Position numbers and translations under genes: made by a program | Shown: positions 1 through 9,090 of the stretch, piece by piece | How positions within the stretch are numbered: the stretch's first letter is position 1 | Layout: each line of letters starts with the position of its first letter | Notes under the pieces: model-generated | What the model was told of the DNA's origin: nothing | The model's input: only the letters and a program-made list of their open reading frames with translations | The model's database searches: none | Assembly: GCA_021775755.1 (NCBI GenBank) | Contig: JAJFHE010000075.1 | Span: 62,001-126,000 of the forward strand | Source of the DNA: Hyphomicrobiales bacterium | Lineage (GTDB): Bacteria > Pseudomonadota > Alphaproteobacteria > Rhizobiales > JAJFHB01 | DNA length: 64,000 bases | Direction: 5' to 3'

Positions 1-212
1 GAACGCAGCACGTCGCGCAGGGGCCGCTTGCGGCGCGCCAGTGCCAGCGCGAACAGGGCAAACAGTACATACCGCACCCAGATGATCTGCGCGGCGGAAT
101 AATCCTGCGCCAGATACTTCGTTACGGCGTCCTGACAGGCGAAGATCATCATCGTAACGATGATGATGGCAATGCCTCGTGCCGTGTTGTCGGAGTTCTG
201 TGGAGCGTTCAT
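1..212 (-). CDS. EamA/DMT-family transporter, N-terminal part (cut by window edge)
   Basis: Reading leftwards from the ATG at 210-212 gives about 70 residues and then runs off the window. The visible part starts with a short polar N-terminus, a hydrophobic helix at about residues 12-30 and a second at about 45-60, followed by a positively charged stretch (ARRKRPLRD). This matches the first two helices of drug/metabolite transporters of the EamA type; the second DMT gene in this window (11689-12591) has a comparable start. The gene lies 73 bp downstream of the TraB/GumN gene on the same strand. The substrate cannot be told. The family call rests on the first two helices only. Confidence 0.6.
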   Translation of the reverse strand, partial: MNAPQNSDNTARGIAIIIVTMMIFACQDAVTKYLAQDYSAAQIIWVRYVLFALFALALARRKRPLRDVLR

Positions 213-285
213 TGACGCGGCTTAGCCGACGGCGGTCATAGCAACAATGGGGAAGATTGCATGGCTGGTATGCGGGAATTCCGCA

Positions 286-1158
286 CTACTGAATCCGTTC
301 GACCCTGAAGCCTCTCGCCTTGAGCATGACCGGCAGACCCTGGTCGCCGACGAGATGGCCGGCGCCGACGATAATCATCGCCTCCTCATCGCCCGCCATG
401 AAAGAGACAAGCTCTTCGAGCCATGCTTCATTGCGGCGGACGATCAGCGCGTGATGGACGTCAAAGTGCTCGTCGCGCATTGAGTCATTGAGAAGCTTGT
501 CGAGTGCGTCCGTGTCGCCGCTGCGCCAGAATTCGATCATATCGGAGATGATTTCCGGCTCGTCGTGCAGCTGGCGCAAAGTGGCGGAGAGCATGGCGGC
601 TTCGATCGGGGCAGGAAGGTCGGCGAATAAACGGAGCTGTTGTTCCGCGGTTTCGAAAAAGCGCTCCGCCACGTCGGGCGTTTGCGGCTGCAACACCCGT
701 TCGATGCCCGATTCCTGATTGTAGCCGTTGGCCTGCAGGGCGAGTGTTGAGAGGGTGATGCTGGCAAGCCAGGGGCGCATCGCCTCAAGCTGGCCGACAT
801 TCAGCCCGAAACTGCCCGACACCGCGCGCAGCAGGGCGATATCGGATTGCGACAGTTGCGCCGTGAGCCGCTCGCCCGGAGAATTGACGCCCAGCTGCAT
901 CACAAGCTTTTGAACCCGTGCTTCGACGTCGGGCGTGGTCAGGGCTTCGTAGTAGAAATAATCCGCTTCGCGAAACGCGGCTTCGAATGCGGGTGTTCGC
1001 CAGCGGGTTTCCGCGTCCAGAACGTGAATTGAGCCGAAGAGCCAGATGTCGCTGTCCGCATCGCTCGCCTTCCACATGGCCGGCTCGCCATGGGCTAGAC
1101 TCGCACTCGACGCAACGGCCAAAAGCCCGGCCAGAACCGCCTTCAGATATCGCCGCAT
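286..1158 (-). CDS. TraB/GumN family protein
   Basis: 290 aa. An N-terminal signal peptide (about residues 1-24, ending near SLAHG) points to export. The body has the two family hallmarks: GSIHVL near residue 42, equivalent to the conserved GT/SxH near the N-terminus, and a C-terminal VGAGHLVGDQGL segment before a final GFRVERI strand. TraB/GumN proteins are thought to be metal-dependent hydrolases of the Tiki/EreA/ChaN superfamily; their substrates in proteobacteria are mostly unknown. It is the last gene of the minus-strand run that begins with the sulfotransferase at 6390, but the 72-bp gap to the next gene upstream leaves open whether it is co-transcribed. Confidence 0.85.
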   Translation of the reverse strand: MRRYLKAVLAGLLAVASSASLAHGEPAMWKASDADSDIWLFGSIHVLDAETRWRTPAFEAAFREADYFYYEALTTPDVEARVQKLVMQLGVNSPGERLTAQLSQSDIALLRAVSGSFGLNVGQLEAMRPWLASITLSTLALQANGYNQESGIERVLQPQTPDVAERFFETAEQQLRLFADLPAPIEAAMLSATLRQLHDEPEIISDMIEFWRSGDTDALDKLLNDSMRDEHFDVHHALIVRRNEAWLEELVSFMAGDEEAMIIVGAGHLVGDQGLPVMLKARGFRVERIQ

Positions 1159-1230
1159 ATCGCTGTTTCCCGGTTCGTTAGTGCAGGCGCAGACTACATC
1201 ATGCGCGTGATTCGTCTGAGGCGCAGGGCT

Positions 1231-1953
1231 TCACGCTGCAGTGGTGGCGACGTAAATGGTGTTGGTCGACGTGCCGTGCTGAACCGGGTTGTCGAATGTC
1301 ACGACTTCGGCGCGTGCGCCATCGAATGTCTGCCGCAGCACATCCTGGAACTCGGCGTCAGGCGGATCGTTCGACCACAGGGCGAATACCCCTGCGGGCA
1401 TCAGATGCCCGGAGAAAGCAAGCAGGCCTTCATGCGAGTAAAATTCCGCGTTGGACGCGCGCAAAAGATCGCCCGGTGAATGATCGATATCGAGCAGGAT
1501 GGCGTGAAATCGGCGCCCGGGTTTGGCGGGGTCGAACCCTTGCCGCGGGTCTTTGGCGGCTGCGAAAAAGTCTCCTTGCTGGAGGCGGCAACGCGGATCG
1601 TCGGTGAGCGTTTCGCCAAGGGGCACAAGGTGATCACCGTGCCAGCCGATGACCTCGGCAAAGGCCTCGATCACGAGCAGCGATCGGACATGCGGGTTTC
1701 GCAATGCGGCGGCGGCGGTGTAGCCGAGACCGAGCCCGCCCACGAGAACGTCCAGATCGCCGCCGGCCGCTTCCGCCAATCCGATGTCGGCAAGCGCAAT
1801 TTCAGCTTGTGTGAACAGGCTCGACATCAGGAAGTCGTCGCCAAGCTTGACTTCGTAAATGTCCTCGCCGCTCGCCAGATGCCGTCGCCGCCTGAGGCTC
1901 AGCGCACCGATGGGCGTGGGCGCGTAGTCGAGTTCTTCAAAAAGCGCACTCAT
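1231..1953 (-). CDS. Spermidine-synthase-like Rossmann methyltransferase-fold protein
   Basis: 240 aa. Residues 67-80 hold the glycine-rich VLVGGLGLGYTA motif of the polyamine synthase / SAM-methyltransferase fold, followed by the acidic strand end VIEAFAEV at about 94-101 and a second acidic strand with ILLDIDHSPGD, the position of the catalytic region in spermidine synthases. The N-terminal half has the DxxxE-type strand (GEDIYEVKLGDDFLMSS) seen in stand-alone spermidine-synthase-like proteins. It starts 7 bp after the cysNC stop codon and is probably translated from the same message. True spermidine synthase activity is uncertain because the polyamine-binding Asp/Tyr set could not be matched confidently. 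Confidence 0.65.
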   Translation of the reverse strand: MSALFEELDYAPTPIGALSLRRRRHLASGEDIYEVKLGDDFLMSSLFTQAEIALADIGLAEAAGGDLDVLVGGLGLGYTAAAALRNPHVRSLLVIEAFAEVIGWHGDHLVPLGETLTDDPRCRLQQGDFFAAAKDPRQGFDPAKPGRRFHAILLDIDHSPGDLLRASNAEFYSHEGLLAFSGHLMPAGVFALWSNDPPDAEFQDVLRQTFDGARAEVVTFDNPVQHGTSTNTIYVATTAA

Positions 1954-1960
1954 GAGTGGA

Positions 1961-3862
1961 CTATAGAACGATCCGCCAGTCTTTCAGCATTTCGATGATG
2001 CGGTCGGCTGCGGCATCTGGCGAAAGCGTTGACGTATCGATGATGATTTCCGCGTTTTCCGGTTCCTCATAGGGCGAATCGATGCCGGTAAAGTTCTTGA
2101 TGTCGCCGGCGCGCGCCTTCTCGTAAAGCCCCTTGGGATCGCGCGCCTCGCAGACTTCTAGCGGCGTGTTCACGAACACCTCCAGAAATTCGCCGCCCTC
2201 GACGAGATCGCGCGCCATGCGGCGCTCGGAGCGGAACGGCGATATGAACGACACGAGCACGATCATGCCGGCATCGAGCATGAGGCGGGACACTTCCGCG
2301 ACGCGGCGGATATTCTCCACCCGGTCGGCATCGGTAAACCCCAGATCCTTGTTGAGCCCGTGGCGCACATTGTCGCCGTCGAGTGTGTAGGTGCGCCGGT
2401 TGGCGGCGTGCAGTTTGCGTTCGACGAGGTTGGCGACGGTCGACTTGCCCGATCCCGACAGCCCGGTGAACCACAGTACGCACGGTTTCTGGTTGTTCAT
2501 GAGCGCGCGCGCCGACTTGTCGACATGCAGTTCCTGCCACACAAGGTTGGTGGCGCGGCGCAGGCCGAATTCGATCATACCGGCGCCGACCGTGTGATTT
2601 GAAATGCGGTCGATCAGCACGAAGCCGCCAAGTTCACGGTTGTCGGCGTAGGGTTCATAGGCAATGGCCCGGTCGAGGGCGATATTGCAGAACGCGATCT
2701 CGTTCAGCTCAAGGGTTTTGCCGGCAAGCTGTTCAAGCGTGTTGACGTTGATCTTGTGCTTCAGTTCGGTGATCACGGCGGGAACGGTCTGGGTGCCGAT
2801 GCGCAGGAGATAGGAGCGCTCCGGCAGAAGCGGTTCGTCATGCATCCAGATGATGTGTGCGGCGAACTGGTCGGTCACCTCGGGCGGCGTTTCGTCTGCA
2901 GCAATGACATCGCCGCGACTGATATCGATTTCGTCCGCCAGTGTCAGCGTCACGGCTTCGCCGGCGCCCGCGGCTTCAAGGTCGCCGCCATAGGTGACGA
3001 TGCGTTCAACGGTGCTCGTGCGACCGCCCGGCTGCACGGTGATTTTGTCGCCGGGCCGAACCGTGCCAGAAGAGATGGTGCCGGAATAGCCGCGGAAGTC
3101 GAGGTTGGGTCGGTTGATCCACTGCACCGGCAGACGCAGCGGCGCGGATGCCGTATCGGACCAGACATCGACGGTTTCAAGATGCTCAAGCAGCGATGGA
3201 CCAGAATACCACGGTGTCTTGTCCGAGGCGGCGATGACATTGACCCCTTTTAGCGCCGACACCGGGATCGCGGTGACGTTTTGCAACTCAATCTCGCGCG
3301 CGAAGCTGTCGAACTCGGCGACAATTTCGTCAAACCGGGCTTCATCGTAGCCGACAAGATCCATCTTGTTCACCGCCAGCACGACCTGGCTGATGCCGAG
3401 AAGGCGGACGATGTAACTGTGGCGGCGGGTCTGCGTGATGACGCCCTTGCGGGCATCGATCAGAATAACCGCGAGGTCGCAGGCCGATGCGCCGGTTGCC
3501 ATATTTCGCGTGTACTGTTCGTGGCCAGGCGTATCGGCGACCACGAACTTGCGCTTGTCGGTGGCGAAGAAGCGGTAGGCGACATCGATGGTGATGCCCT
3601 GCTCGCGCTCGGCCTGAAGCCCGTCGACGAGGGAAGCGAAGTCGAGTTCTCCTTCGTCCTTCAGGGTCTTTTGCGACTGGCCTTTCAAGGTGGCGAGCTG
3701 GTCTTCGAAGAGGAGCTTGGAATCATAGAGCAGGCGGCCGATGAGCGTGCTCTTGCCGTCGTCGACGCTGCCGCACGTGAGAAATCGCAACAGGGATTTG
3801 TTCTCCTGATCGGCAAGGTAGGCCTTGACGTCGCCGGGCTTGATGTCGCTGCGCGGGAGCAT
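1961..3862 (-). CDS. cysNC: Bifunctional sulfate adenylyltransferase subunit 1 / APS kinase (CysN-CysC fusion)
   Basis: 633 aa. The N-terminal part is an EF-Tu-like GTPase: G1 motif GSVDDGKST at about residues 32-40, DTPGHEQY as G3, NKMD as G4, then two beta-barrel domains. The C-terminal ~200 residues form APS kinase with P-loop GLSGSGKST and the SFISPFRSER segment. With CysD it makes APS from sulfate and ATP using GTP hydrolysis, and the kinase half then phosphorylates APS to PAPS. The ATG overlaps the TGA of cysD by one base (TGATG), so translation is probably coupled. The fused form (also called NodQ when used for Nod-factor sulfation) is common in Rhizobiales. With a sulfotransferase in the same run, PAPS may be used for sulfation rather than only for cysteine synthesis. 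Confidence 0.96.
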   Translation of the reverse strand: MLPRSDIKPGDVKAYLADQENKSLLRFLTCGSVDDGKSTLIGRLLYDSKLLFEDQLATLKGQSQKTLKDEGELDFASLVDGLQAEREQGITIDVAYRFFATDKRKFVVADTPGHEQYTRNMATGASACDLAVILIDARKGVITQTRRHSYIVRLLGISQVVLAVNKMDLVGYDEARFDEIVAEFDSFAREIELQNVTAIPVSALKGVNVIAASDKTPWYSGPSLLEHLETVDVWSDTASAPLRLPVQWINRPNLDFRGYSGTISSGTVRPGDKITVQPGGRTSTVERIVTYGGDLEAAGAGEAVTLTLADEIDISRGDVIAADETPPEVTDQFAAHIIWMHDEPLLPERSYLLRIGTQTVPAVITELKHKINVNTLEQLAGKTLELNEIAFCNIALDRAIAYEPYADNRELGGFVLIDRISNHTVGAGMIEFGLRRATNLVWQELHVDKSARALMNNQKPCVLWFTGLSGSGKSTVANLVERKLHAANRRTYTLDGDNVRHGLNKDLGFTDADRVENIRRVAEVSRLMLDAGMIVLVSFISPFRSERRMARDLVEGGEFLEVFVNTPLEVCEARDPKGLYEKARAGDIKNFTGIDSPYEEPENAEIIIDTSTLSPDAAADRIIEMLKDWRIVL

Positions 3863-4767
3863 CAGAAATAGCCCTCCTGCTTCTTTTTCTCCATGGAAGC
3901 GCCCTGATCGTGATCGATGACGCGGCCTTCGCGCTCAGACGTCGTAACCACGAGCATTTCCTGAATGATTTCCTCAAGCGTCGAGGCCGTGGACTCGACC
4001 GCCCCCGTCAGCGGATAGCAGCCAAGCGTGCGAAAGCGCACGGTCATCGCCCGCGGGGCCTCGTCCGGTTCAAGCGGCATGCGGTCGTCGTCGACCATGA
4101 TAAGCGACCCGTCGCGCTCGACAATCTGGCGTTCGCCGGCGAAGTACAGCGGCACAATCGGGATGTTCTCCTGATAGATATATTGCCAGATGTCGAGTTC
4201 GGTCCAGTTGGAGAGCGGAAACACGCGCATGCTCTCGCCTTTGGCGACGCGGCAGTTATAGGCCTGCCACAGTTCCGGCCGCTGGGTTTTCGGATCCCAG
4301 CGGTGATTGCGGGTGCGGAAGGAGAAAATGCGCTCCTTGGCGCGGGACTTCTCTTCATCGCGCCGCGCGCCGCCGAAGGCTGCATCGAAGCCGTATTTGT
4401 CGAGCGCCTGCTTGAGAGCCTGCGTCTTCATGATGTCGGTGTGCACGGCCGAGCCGTGCGAAAACGGGCCGACACCTTGTTCGACACCGGCCTCGTTAGT
4501 GTGCACGAGAAGATCAAATCCGAGTTCCGCCGCCATGCGGTCGCGAAACTCAATCATCTCGCGGAACTTCCACGTGGTGTCCACGTGGAGCAGCGGGAAG
4601 GGTGGCTTTGAGGGATAAAACGCCTTCATGGCAAGATGCAGCATGACCGAGGAGTCCTTGCCGATCGAATAGAGCATCACCGGGTTTTCGCACTCGGCGG
4701 CAACCTCGCGCATGATGTAGATGCTTTCAGCCTCAAGGCGCTGGAGGTGGGTTAACGGTGCGGTCAT
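3862..4767 (-). CDS. cysD: Sulfate adenylyltransferase subunit 2
   Basis: 301 aa, the normal length. The PP-loop ATP pyrophosphatase motif [14 protein letters not shown] lies at about residues 34-47, and the body has typical CysD blocks ([38 protein letters not shown]). CysD catalyses adenylyl transfer from ATP to sulfate in a heterodimer with CysN. It sits directly upstream of cysNC with a one-base stop/start overlap and 42 bp downstream of cysQ, so the three form one transcription unit. Confidence 0.97.
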   Translation of the reverse strand: MTAPLTHLQRLEAESIYIMREVAAECENPVMLYSIGKDSSVMLHLAMKAFYPSKPPFPLLHVDTTWKFREMIEFRDRMAAELGFDLLVHTNEAGVEQGVGPFSHGSAVHTDIMKTQALKQALDKYGFDAAFGGARRDEEKSRAKERIFSFRTRNHRWDPKTQRPELWQAYNCRVAKGESMRVFPLSNWTELDIWQYIYQENIPIVPLYFAGERQIVERDGSLIMVDDDRMPLEPDEAPRAMTVRFRTLGCYPLTGAVESTASTLEEIIQEMLVVTTSEREGRVIDHDQGASMEKKKQEGYF

Positions 4768-4809
4768 CGGCTGGCGGGTCTTTCTTAAGTTCTCGGCTGA
4801 GCGGCTTGG

Positions 4810-5610
4810 TCAGGCGGCGATCGTATCGACGCCGGGAGCGCAGGCAACGAAGTGCGGGTTTTCAAAGCCCGGCTTGCCATAGATAAAGGGTGCGCCATCC
4901 AGTTGGCGCACATCGCCGCCCGCGGCGCGCAGGATTGCATGGCCGGCCGCCGTGTCCCACTCCATGGTGCGGCCAAGCCTTGGATAAAAGTCTGCTTCTC
5001 CGGCGGCAACAAGGCAGAACTTGAGCGACGATCCGGCGCTGTGAAATTCCGCCACCTGGTAGCGCTCTATATAGGCGTTCGTGGCGGCGTCTCGATGGGA
5101 TTTGGAGGCAATGACGCGCAAGGCCGAATTGTCCGCCGTGCGCACATGAAGCGGTATCAGCTCTTCTTTGTCCGCTTGCAGCGCAGCCTCCACGGCTTCG
5201 GTTTCGCTCACCGTGTAGAACAGCCGGCCGGCGGCGGGCGCATAGACTACGCCCAGTACCGGTACACGGTCGGCGATGAGCGCGATATTCACGGTGAATT
5301 CGCCGTTGCGGTTGACGAACTCCTTGGTGCCGTCGAGCGGGTCGACGAGAAAGAAAGGCTCGTCGGCGGAGGCCAGCGTGTGACTTGCGACGCGTTCCTC
5401 GGTGACCACGGGAATTTCCGGAAACGCCGCTTTCAGCCCATCGACGATTACCGCATCGGCGGCACGGTCGGCAGCGGTCACCGGCGTTTTGTCGTCTTTG
5501 ATTTCAACCGCGATCTCCGACGCATAGACCGTCATGATCTCGGCGCCGGCCCGCAGGGACAGTGCACGCAGCTCGCTCACAACTCGATCAGTGTCGCTCG
5601 GCATGGTCAT
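4810..5610 (-). CDS. cysQ: 3'(2'),5'-bisphosphate nucleotidase CysQ
   Basis: 266 aa. Member of the Li-sensitive, Mg-dependent inositol-phosphatase-like superfamily: acidic metal site VTEERV, the signature DPLDGTKEF near residues 93-101, and the C-terminal WDTAAGHAIL motif. CysQ removes the 3'-phosphate of PAP, the inhibitory by-product of sulfotransferases and PAPS reductase. Two in-frame ATGs (5610 and 5604) are possible starts. It follows the sulfotransferase gene by only 9 bp, which fits recycling of the PAP that the sulfotransferase makes. Confidence 0.95.
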   Translation of the reverse strand: MTMPSDTDRVVSELRALSLRAGAEIMTVYASEIAVEIKDDKTPVTAADRAADAVIVDGLKAAFPEIPVVTEERVASHTLASADEPFFLVDPLDGTKEFVNRNGEFTVNIALIADRVPVLGVVYAPAAGRLFYTVSETEAVEAALQADKEELIPLHVRTADNSALRVIASKSHRDAATNAYIERYQVAEFHSAGSSLKFCLVAAGEADFYPRLGRTMEWDTAAGHAILRAAGGDVRQLDGAPFIYGKPGFENPHFVACAPGVDTIAA

Positions 5611-5619
5611 GGGCTTTGG

Positions 5620-6390
5620 TCAACTGGTGTTTGTGTTGCGTTCCACCGGCTCATGTGTCGGCGGTTGTAGTCTGTGTTCATATAGTGCGTCATAGTGCGG
5701 CCGGCAGGCGGCATAACAGGTTTTGAGATGATCGTTGTGGTCGATGGAAACGTAGGTGCGTTTCTGCGGTTTGAGACCGGTACTGGATTTCAGGTTTTCG
5801 TGCCAGCTGCCTTTGTCGTACCAGCCCACTTCGCCGCGCTCGCCTGCATCCCAAACAAGCGCCTCTTCAATAAACCGCAGACCCACCGCTTCGCAATAGT
5901 GCCTTACGATACCAGCCGGGTCGGCAAGGAGATCGTCTGAATCGATCGCCGGCGGCGACGCGCCGTTCCGCTGGCAAATTCTGTCGAACAATTCGTGCTG
6001 CTCTTCATAGCCGGTTTCGGCAAGCAGGAAATCGGGCCATTTGTCCCACATGGAGGGCAGCATCTTTGCCGGATCGCGGATCAGGAAGGTGTGGGTAAAA
6101 CGGTCAAGGAAATCGTCATCGGCCATGTGAAGAACGTAGTGGGGGAATTCCTTTATGAATACAGGCTGTTCGACGGCGTCCGCCTTCAGGCTTTCCCAGA
6201 CATTGCGGTAGTTGAGGCCCGGTATCGGTATGACGGTGTTTTCGCGGTGCGTCCGCCGGTCCTCGCCAAAATACCAGACTTCTCCAAACGGTTCGTGACG
6301 ACACAGGAAGTCACCGCGCTGGCGCATCATCCATTCGAATGCCGTTGAGGTCGAACGTGGTATGGCCCACAGGGAGAGGATCTTGTGCAT
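5620..6390 (-). CDS. Sulfotransferase family protein
   Basis: 256 aa. The N-terminal SLWAIPRSTSTAFEWMMR segment (residues 6-23) matches the 5'-phosphosulfate-binding loop (PRSGTTxL-like) of PAPS-dependent sulfotransferases, and TFLIRDPAKMLPSM near residues 100-113 matches the 3'-phosphate-binding loop (RDPxxxxxS). The C-terminal part has an FIEEALVWD region of the kind seen in branched-chain-aminotransferase-like and P-loop sulfotransferases. It is the first gene of the cysQ-cysD-cysNC unit, so it is the likely consumer of the PAPS made there. The acceptor (glycan, lipid or small molecule) is unknown. It diverges from the LysR gene across a 93-bp region that carries a direct repeat GAGTATT at 6405-6411 and 6418-6424. 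Confidence 0.82.
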   Translation of the reverse strand: MHKILSLWAIPRSTSTAFEWMMRQRGDFLCRHEPFGEVWYFGEDRRTHRENTVIPIPGLNYRNVWESLKADAVEQPVFIKEFPHYVLHMADDDFLDRFTHTFLIRDPAKMLPSMWDKWPDFLLAETGYEEQHELFDRICQRNGASPPAIDSDDLLADPAGIVRHYCEAVGLRFIEEALVWDAGERGEVGWYDKGSWHENLKSSTGLKPQKRTYVSIDHNDHLKTCYAACRPHYDALYEHRLQPPTHEPVERNTNTS

Positions 6391-6483
6391 GAAATTTCCC
6401 GGCTGAGTATTTCGCGGGAGTATTCAGCTAATTCCTGCGATGTGCTACTGCTATGTTGTGTGAAATTCGATATCAGATTTGAT

Positions 6484-7398
6484 ATGGCCACTTCGAGATA
6501 CATGCTGCCGTCGATCAGCGCCCTCAAGGCGTTCGAAAGTGCGGCCCGGCACTGCAATTTTTCGCGCGCGGCGGAGGAGCTCAACACGTCGCAGCCAGCG
6601 ATATCGCGCCACGTCACGGCGCTTGAAGGCATGCTTGCCACAAGTCTTTTCGAGCGCGACGGAAACCGCGTCAGCCTGAGTGCCGACGGGCGTCGCCTGT
6701 ATCATGCGGTGGTCGCCGGCTTTGAGGAGATCGGCCGCGCCATGGAAGAGGTGCGGCGGTCGCCACGGCGCAGGGTCGTGTCGATCGCGTGTTCCTACGA
6801 TGTCGCGCATCTGTGGCTGATGCCCCGTCACGAAGGGTTGCAGGCGCGGCTTGGGGCCGACACCGAAATTCGTGTCGTGGCATCGGAATATGAACAACAG
6901 GCCTTGGCGCATGACGACGGCATCGATCTAAGGCTCACCTATCTCAATCCGCTGCCCGACGGCATTGAGGCCGTGCACATTTTCGATGAAACAGTGTTCC
7001 CGGTCTGCGCACCGGAATTTGCCGAAGAGCATCGGCAGCTTCTGGAAGCCGACGGTGCCAAGGCCCTGGCGGAATTGCCGCTGTTGCATCTGAGCAAGAG
7101 AAATTTCGGCTGGGCGTCATGGCCGGGCTGGTTAAGTCATCACGACCTCGGTGAGCCGATGTCGGCGACGCAGCGGCGGTTTTCAAGCTACGTCTATCTG
7201 CTCGAGGCGGCATCGGACGGTGCCGGCGTGGCGCTCGGCTGGTCGGGACTGTGCGATCGCTACATCGAACAGGGCCGTCTTGTCGCGCCATTCGATGTCA
7301 CGCATTCTCCGGGCGGTGCGTTCCGCGCCGTGCTCAACCGGACAGGACAGGGCGTGTCGATGGTGGATGACGTCGTCGGATTTCTCACCGCCGTATAG
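6484..7398 (+). CDS. LysR-family transcriptional regulator (GcvA-like)
   Basis: 304 aa from the ATG at 6484. The frame is open further upstream, but homology begins with LPSISALKAFESAARH, so the longer version is not needed. The winged HTH occupies about residues 5-65 (NFSRAAEELNTSQPAISRHV), followed by a substrate-binding domain with the RLTYLNPLPDG and LEAASDGAGVALGW segments typical of the GcvA/AmpR branch. It lies between the sulfate-activation run (divergent) and the Rieske oxygenase (same strand, 127 bp downstream), so it probably controls the oxygenase and possibly the sulfotransferase operon. The effector is unknown. Confidence 0.93.
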   Translation: MATSRYMLPSISALKAFESAARHCNFSRAAEELNTSQPAISRHVTALEGMLATSLFERDGNRVSLSADGRRLYHAVVAGFEEIGRAMEEVRRSPRRRVVSIACSYDVAHLWLMPRHEGLQARLGADTEIRVVASEYEQQALAHDDGIDLRLTYLNPLPDGIEAVHIFDETVFPVCAPEFAEEHRQLLEADGAKALAELPLLHLSKRNFGWASWPGWLSHHDLGEPMSATQRRFSSYVYLLEAASDGAGVALGWSGLCDRYIEQGRLVAPFDVTHSPGGAFRAVLNRTGQGVSMVDDVVGFLTAV

Positions 7399-7412
7399 CG
7401 AAACCGGATTTT

Positions 7413-7464
7413 GGTACAATTGTGCCATGAATTATTTGCAATGGGATTATTGCACCATTGTGAT
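7413..7464 (+). promoter_or_regulatory. Likely LysR-type operator and promoter of the Rieske oxygenase gene
   Basis: A near-perfect 14-bp palindrome GGTACAATTGTGCC (7413-7426, one mismatched pair) contains a T-N11-A spacing typical of LysR-type boxes. It is followed by a possible -35 TTGCAA (7436-7441), 17 bp, and a possible -10 TGTGAT (7459-7464). A second inverted pair, CAATGG and CCATTG, overlaps the spacer. The arrangement of activator box just upstream of -35 is what is expected for LysR activation. Assigned by eye only. Confidence 0.42.
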
Positions 7465-7525
7465 AGATTTCCGGTGTCGGCGGGTCTGAACACCTGCCCC
7501 GGGTTATGGCCTGCATTCTGGGAGT

Positions 7526-8656
7526 ATGGTCGTGACGGAAAACATAGATCGCACCACGATAAATGGCGCAGGCGGTCTGGAGCACACGCTCTCGTCCGAC
7601 CTGTATACCGACCCCGCTTCGCTGGAACGCGAACGAACGGCACTCTTCTTTCGCACCTGGCAGTATGCCGGGCACGTGTCGCAGCTTGAAAATACAGGCG
7701 ACTATTTCACTTTCGATATTCTCGGGCAGAAACTCTTTATGATCCGCGATGGTGATGGGGAGATTCGTTGCTTTCACAATGTCTGCAAGCACCGCGCGCA
7801 TGAGATGGTCGCGGGCTCAGGCTCGGTGAAGCTGCTGGTATGTCCCTATCACGCTTGGACCTATGAACTCGATGGCCGCCTGCGGCGCGCGCCGAACCAG
7901 AAGAAGGTTGTCGGGTTCGAACCCTCCAGCATTTGTCTCTCAGGCGTCAGGATCGAGAATTTCTGCGGTTTCCTGTTCGTCAATCTGGACCGCGATGCCG
8001 AGCCGATGGACGTCTGGTATCCGAATGTCCGCGAAGAGCTCTCAGCATTCGTACCGCAGGTCGGCGACCTGAAGCCGGTCCTGGTCAATGAAGTGGAAGA
8101 GCGCTGCAACTGGAAGGTCGCGGTCGAAAATTACTCCGAGTGCTATCACTGCGCCCTGTGCCACCCGACCTTCGTCAAGGGCGTGGTCGATCCTGAGTGC
8201 TACAACATCATGCCGCAGGGCTATTGTCTGCGGCACACGACACGGGCGGCAAATCTCGACCGTTTGACCTACGAAATCGATCCGGACGCCAACGCCCACG
8301 CCACGGACTACAGCTCGTGGTTCCTGTGGCCGACCTTTTCGTTTCAGGTCTATCCGGGCAACGTTCTGAATTCCTACTGGTGGAAGCCCGAAAGTGTTGA
8401 CCGCACAACGATGTACCGCGGCTGGCACACCGTTGGCGGCGTGCACAGCGATGTCATCGCCGGGCTGGCGCAGCAGGACCTTGACACCACGGTTGCCGAA
8501 GACATCACGCTGGTCGAGTCCGTGCAGCGCGGTCTTTCGAGTGTTGGATACGACCGGGGCACACTCATCATCGATCCCGATTTCGGCGTCAATTCAGAGC
8601 ACTCCATCCGCGCGTTGCGCGACTGGGCGCTCGAGGCGTTAGCGCACCAGAAGTGA
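7526..8656 (+). CDS. Aromatic-ring-hydroxylating-type Rieske oxygenase, large subunit (quaternary-amine type)
   Basis: 376 aa. The Rieske 2Fe-2S ligands are C87-K-H89 and C106-P-Y-H109 ([12 protein letters not shown]), and the mononuclear iron site has [13 protein letters not shown] around residues 201-213, supplying two His. This E-C-Y-H-C variant is typical of oxygenases acting on glycine betaine, proline betaine or carnitine (GbcA-like) rather than of arene dioxygenases. It would hydroxylate an N-methyl group, with a reductase that is not encoded next to it. The start may be the GTG at 7532, which has GGGAG 7 bp upstream, rather than the ATG at 7526, which is only 1 bp from it. The 3' end overlaps the convergent rlpA-like gene by 18 bp. 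Substrate is inferred, not shown. Confidence 0.85.
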   Translation: MVVTENIDRTTINGAGGLEHTLSSDLYTDPASLERERTALFFRTWQYAGHVSQLENTGDYFTFDILGQKLFMIRDGDGEIRCFHNVCKHRAHEMVAGSGSVKLLVCPYHAWTYELDGRLRRAPNQKKVVGFEPSSICLSGVRIENFCGFLFVNLDRDAEPMDVWYPNVREELSAFVPQVGDLKPVLVNEVEERCNWKVAVENYSECYHCALCHPTFVKGVVDPECYNIMPQGYCLRHTTRAANLDRLTYEIDPDANAHATDYSSWFLWPTFSFQVYPGNVLNSYWWKPESVDRTTMYRGWHTVGGVHSDVIAGLAQQDLDTTVAEDITLVESVQRGLSSVGYDRGTLIIDPDFGVNSEHSIRALRDWALEALAHQK

Positions 8657-9064
8657 CGGCAGGCGTCCCTGCTGGCGGAAGGTGTCGGTGCCTTGATTTC
8701 TCGCCGAAGCCGATCTCGCTGAAATGCACACCGGCGCGGTTCCCTGATTGATGAACCCGAGCTGCTGGGCGGCAGCTCGTGACAGGTCGATGATGCGGCC
8801 GCCTACAAACGGGCCGCGGTCATTGATGCGCACCGTAATGGAGCGGCCATTGCGCTTGTTGGTGACGCGCACCTGCGTGCCGAACGGCAGGGAACGGTGC
8901 GCGGCGGTCATGGCGTTGGGGTTGGCGCGCTCGCCGCTGGCGGTCAATGAGGTGAGCGCATACCACGAGGCGCCCCCGCACTGATTGCGGGCATGCGCGC
9001 CGGTGGCGAACAGGAAGGTGAGCACGGCGCCAAGCGCTGCGCCATAAACGACGTAACGAAACAT
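8639..9064 (-). CDS. rlpA: RlpA-like double-psi beta-barrel protein
   Basis: About 141 aa from the ATG at 9064 (a TTG 12 bp further upstream is an alternative). A hydrophobic N-terminus ending near ATGAHA is a signal peptide. The mature part is one DPBB domain: [32 protein letters not shown], then VRINDRGPF and [15 protein letters not shown], the classic RlpA blocks. RlpA proteins act on or bind denuded peptidoglycan in the envelope, some as lytic transglycosylases. There is no SPOR domain here, so septal targeting through denuded glycan is not evident. It overlaps the end of the Rieske gene on the other strand. Confidence 0.88.
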   Translation of the reverse strand: MFRYVVYGAALGAVLTFLFATGAHARNQCGGASWYALTSLTASGERANPNAMTAAHRSLPFGTQVRVTNKRNGRSITVRINDRGPFVGGRIIDLSRAAAQQLGFINQGTAPVCISARSASARNQGTDTFRQQGRLPSLLVR

Positions 9065-9090
9065 TGTGTTTGCCAATCTTCTGGAAGAAT

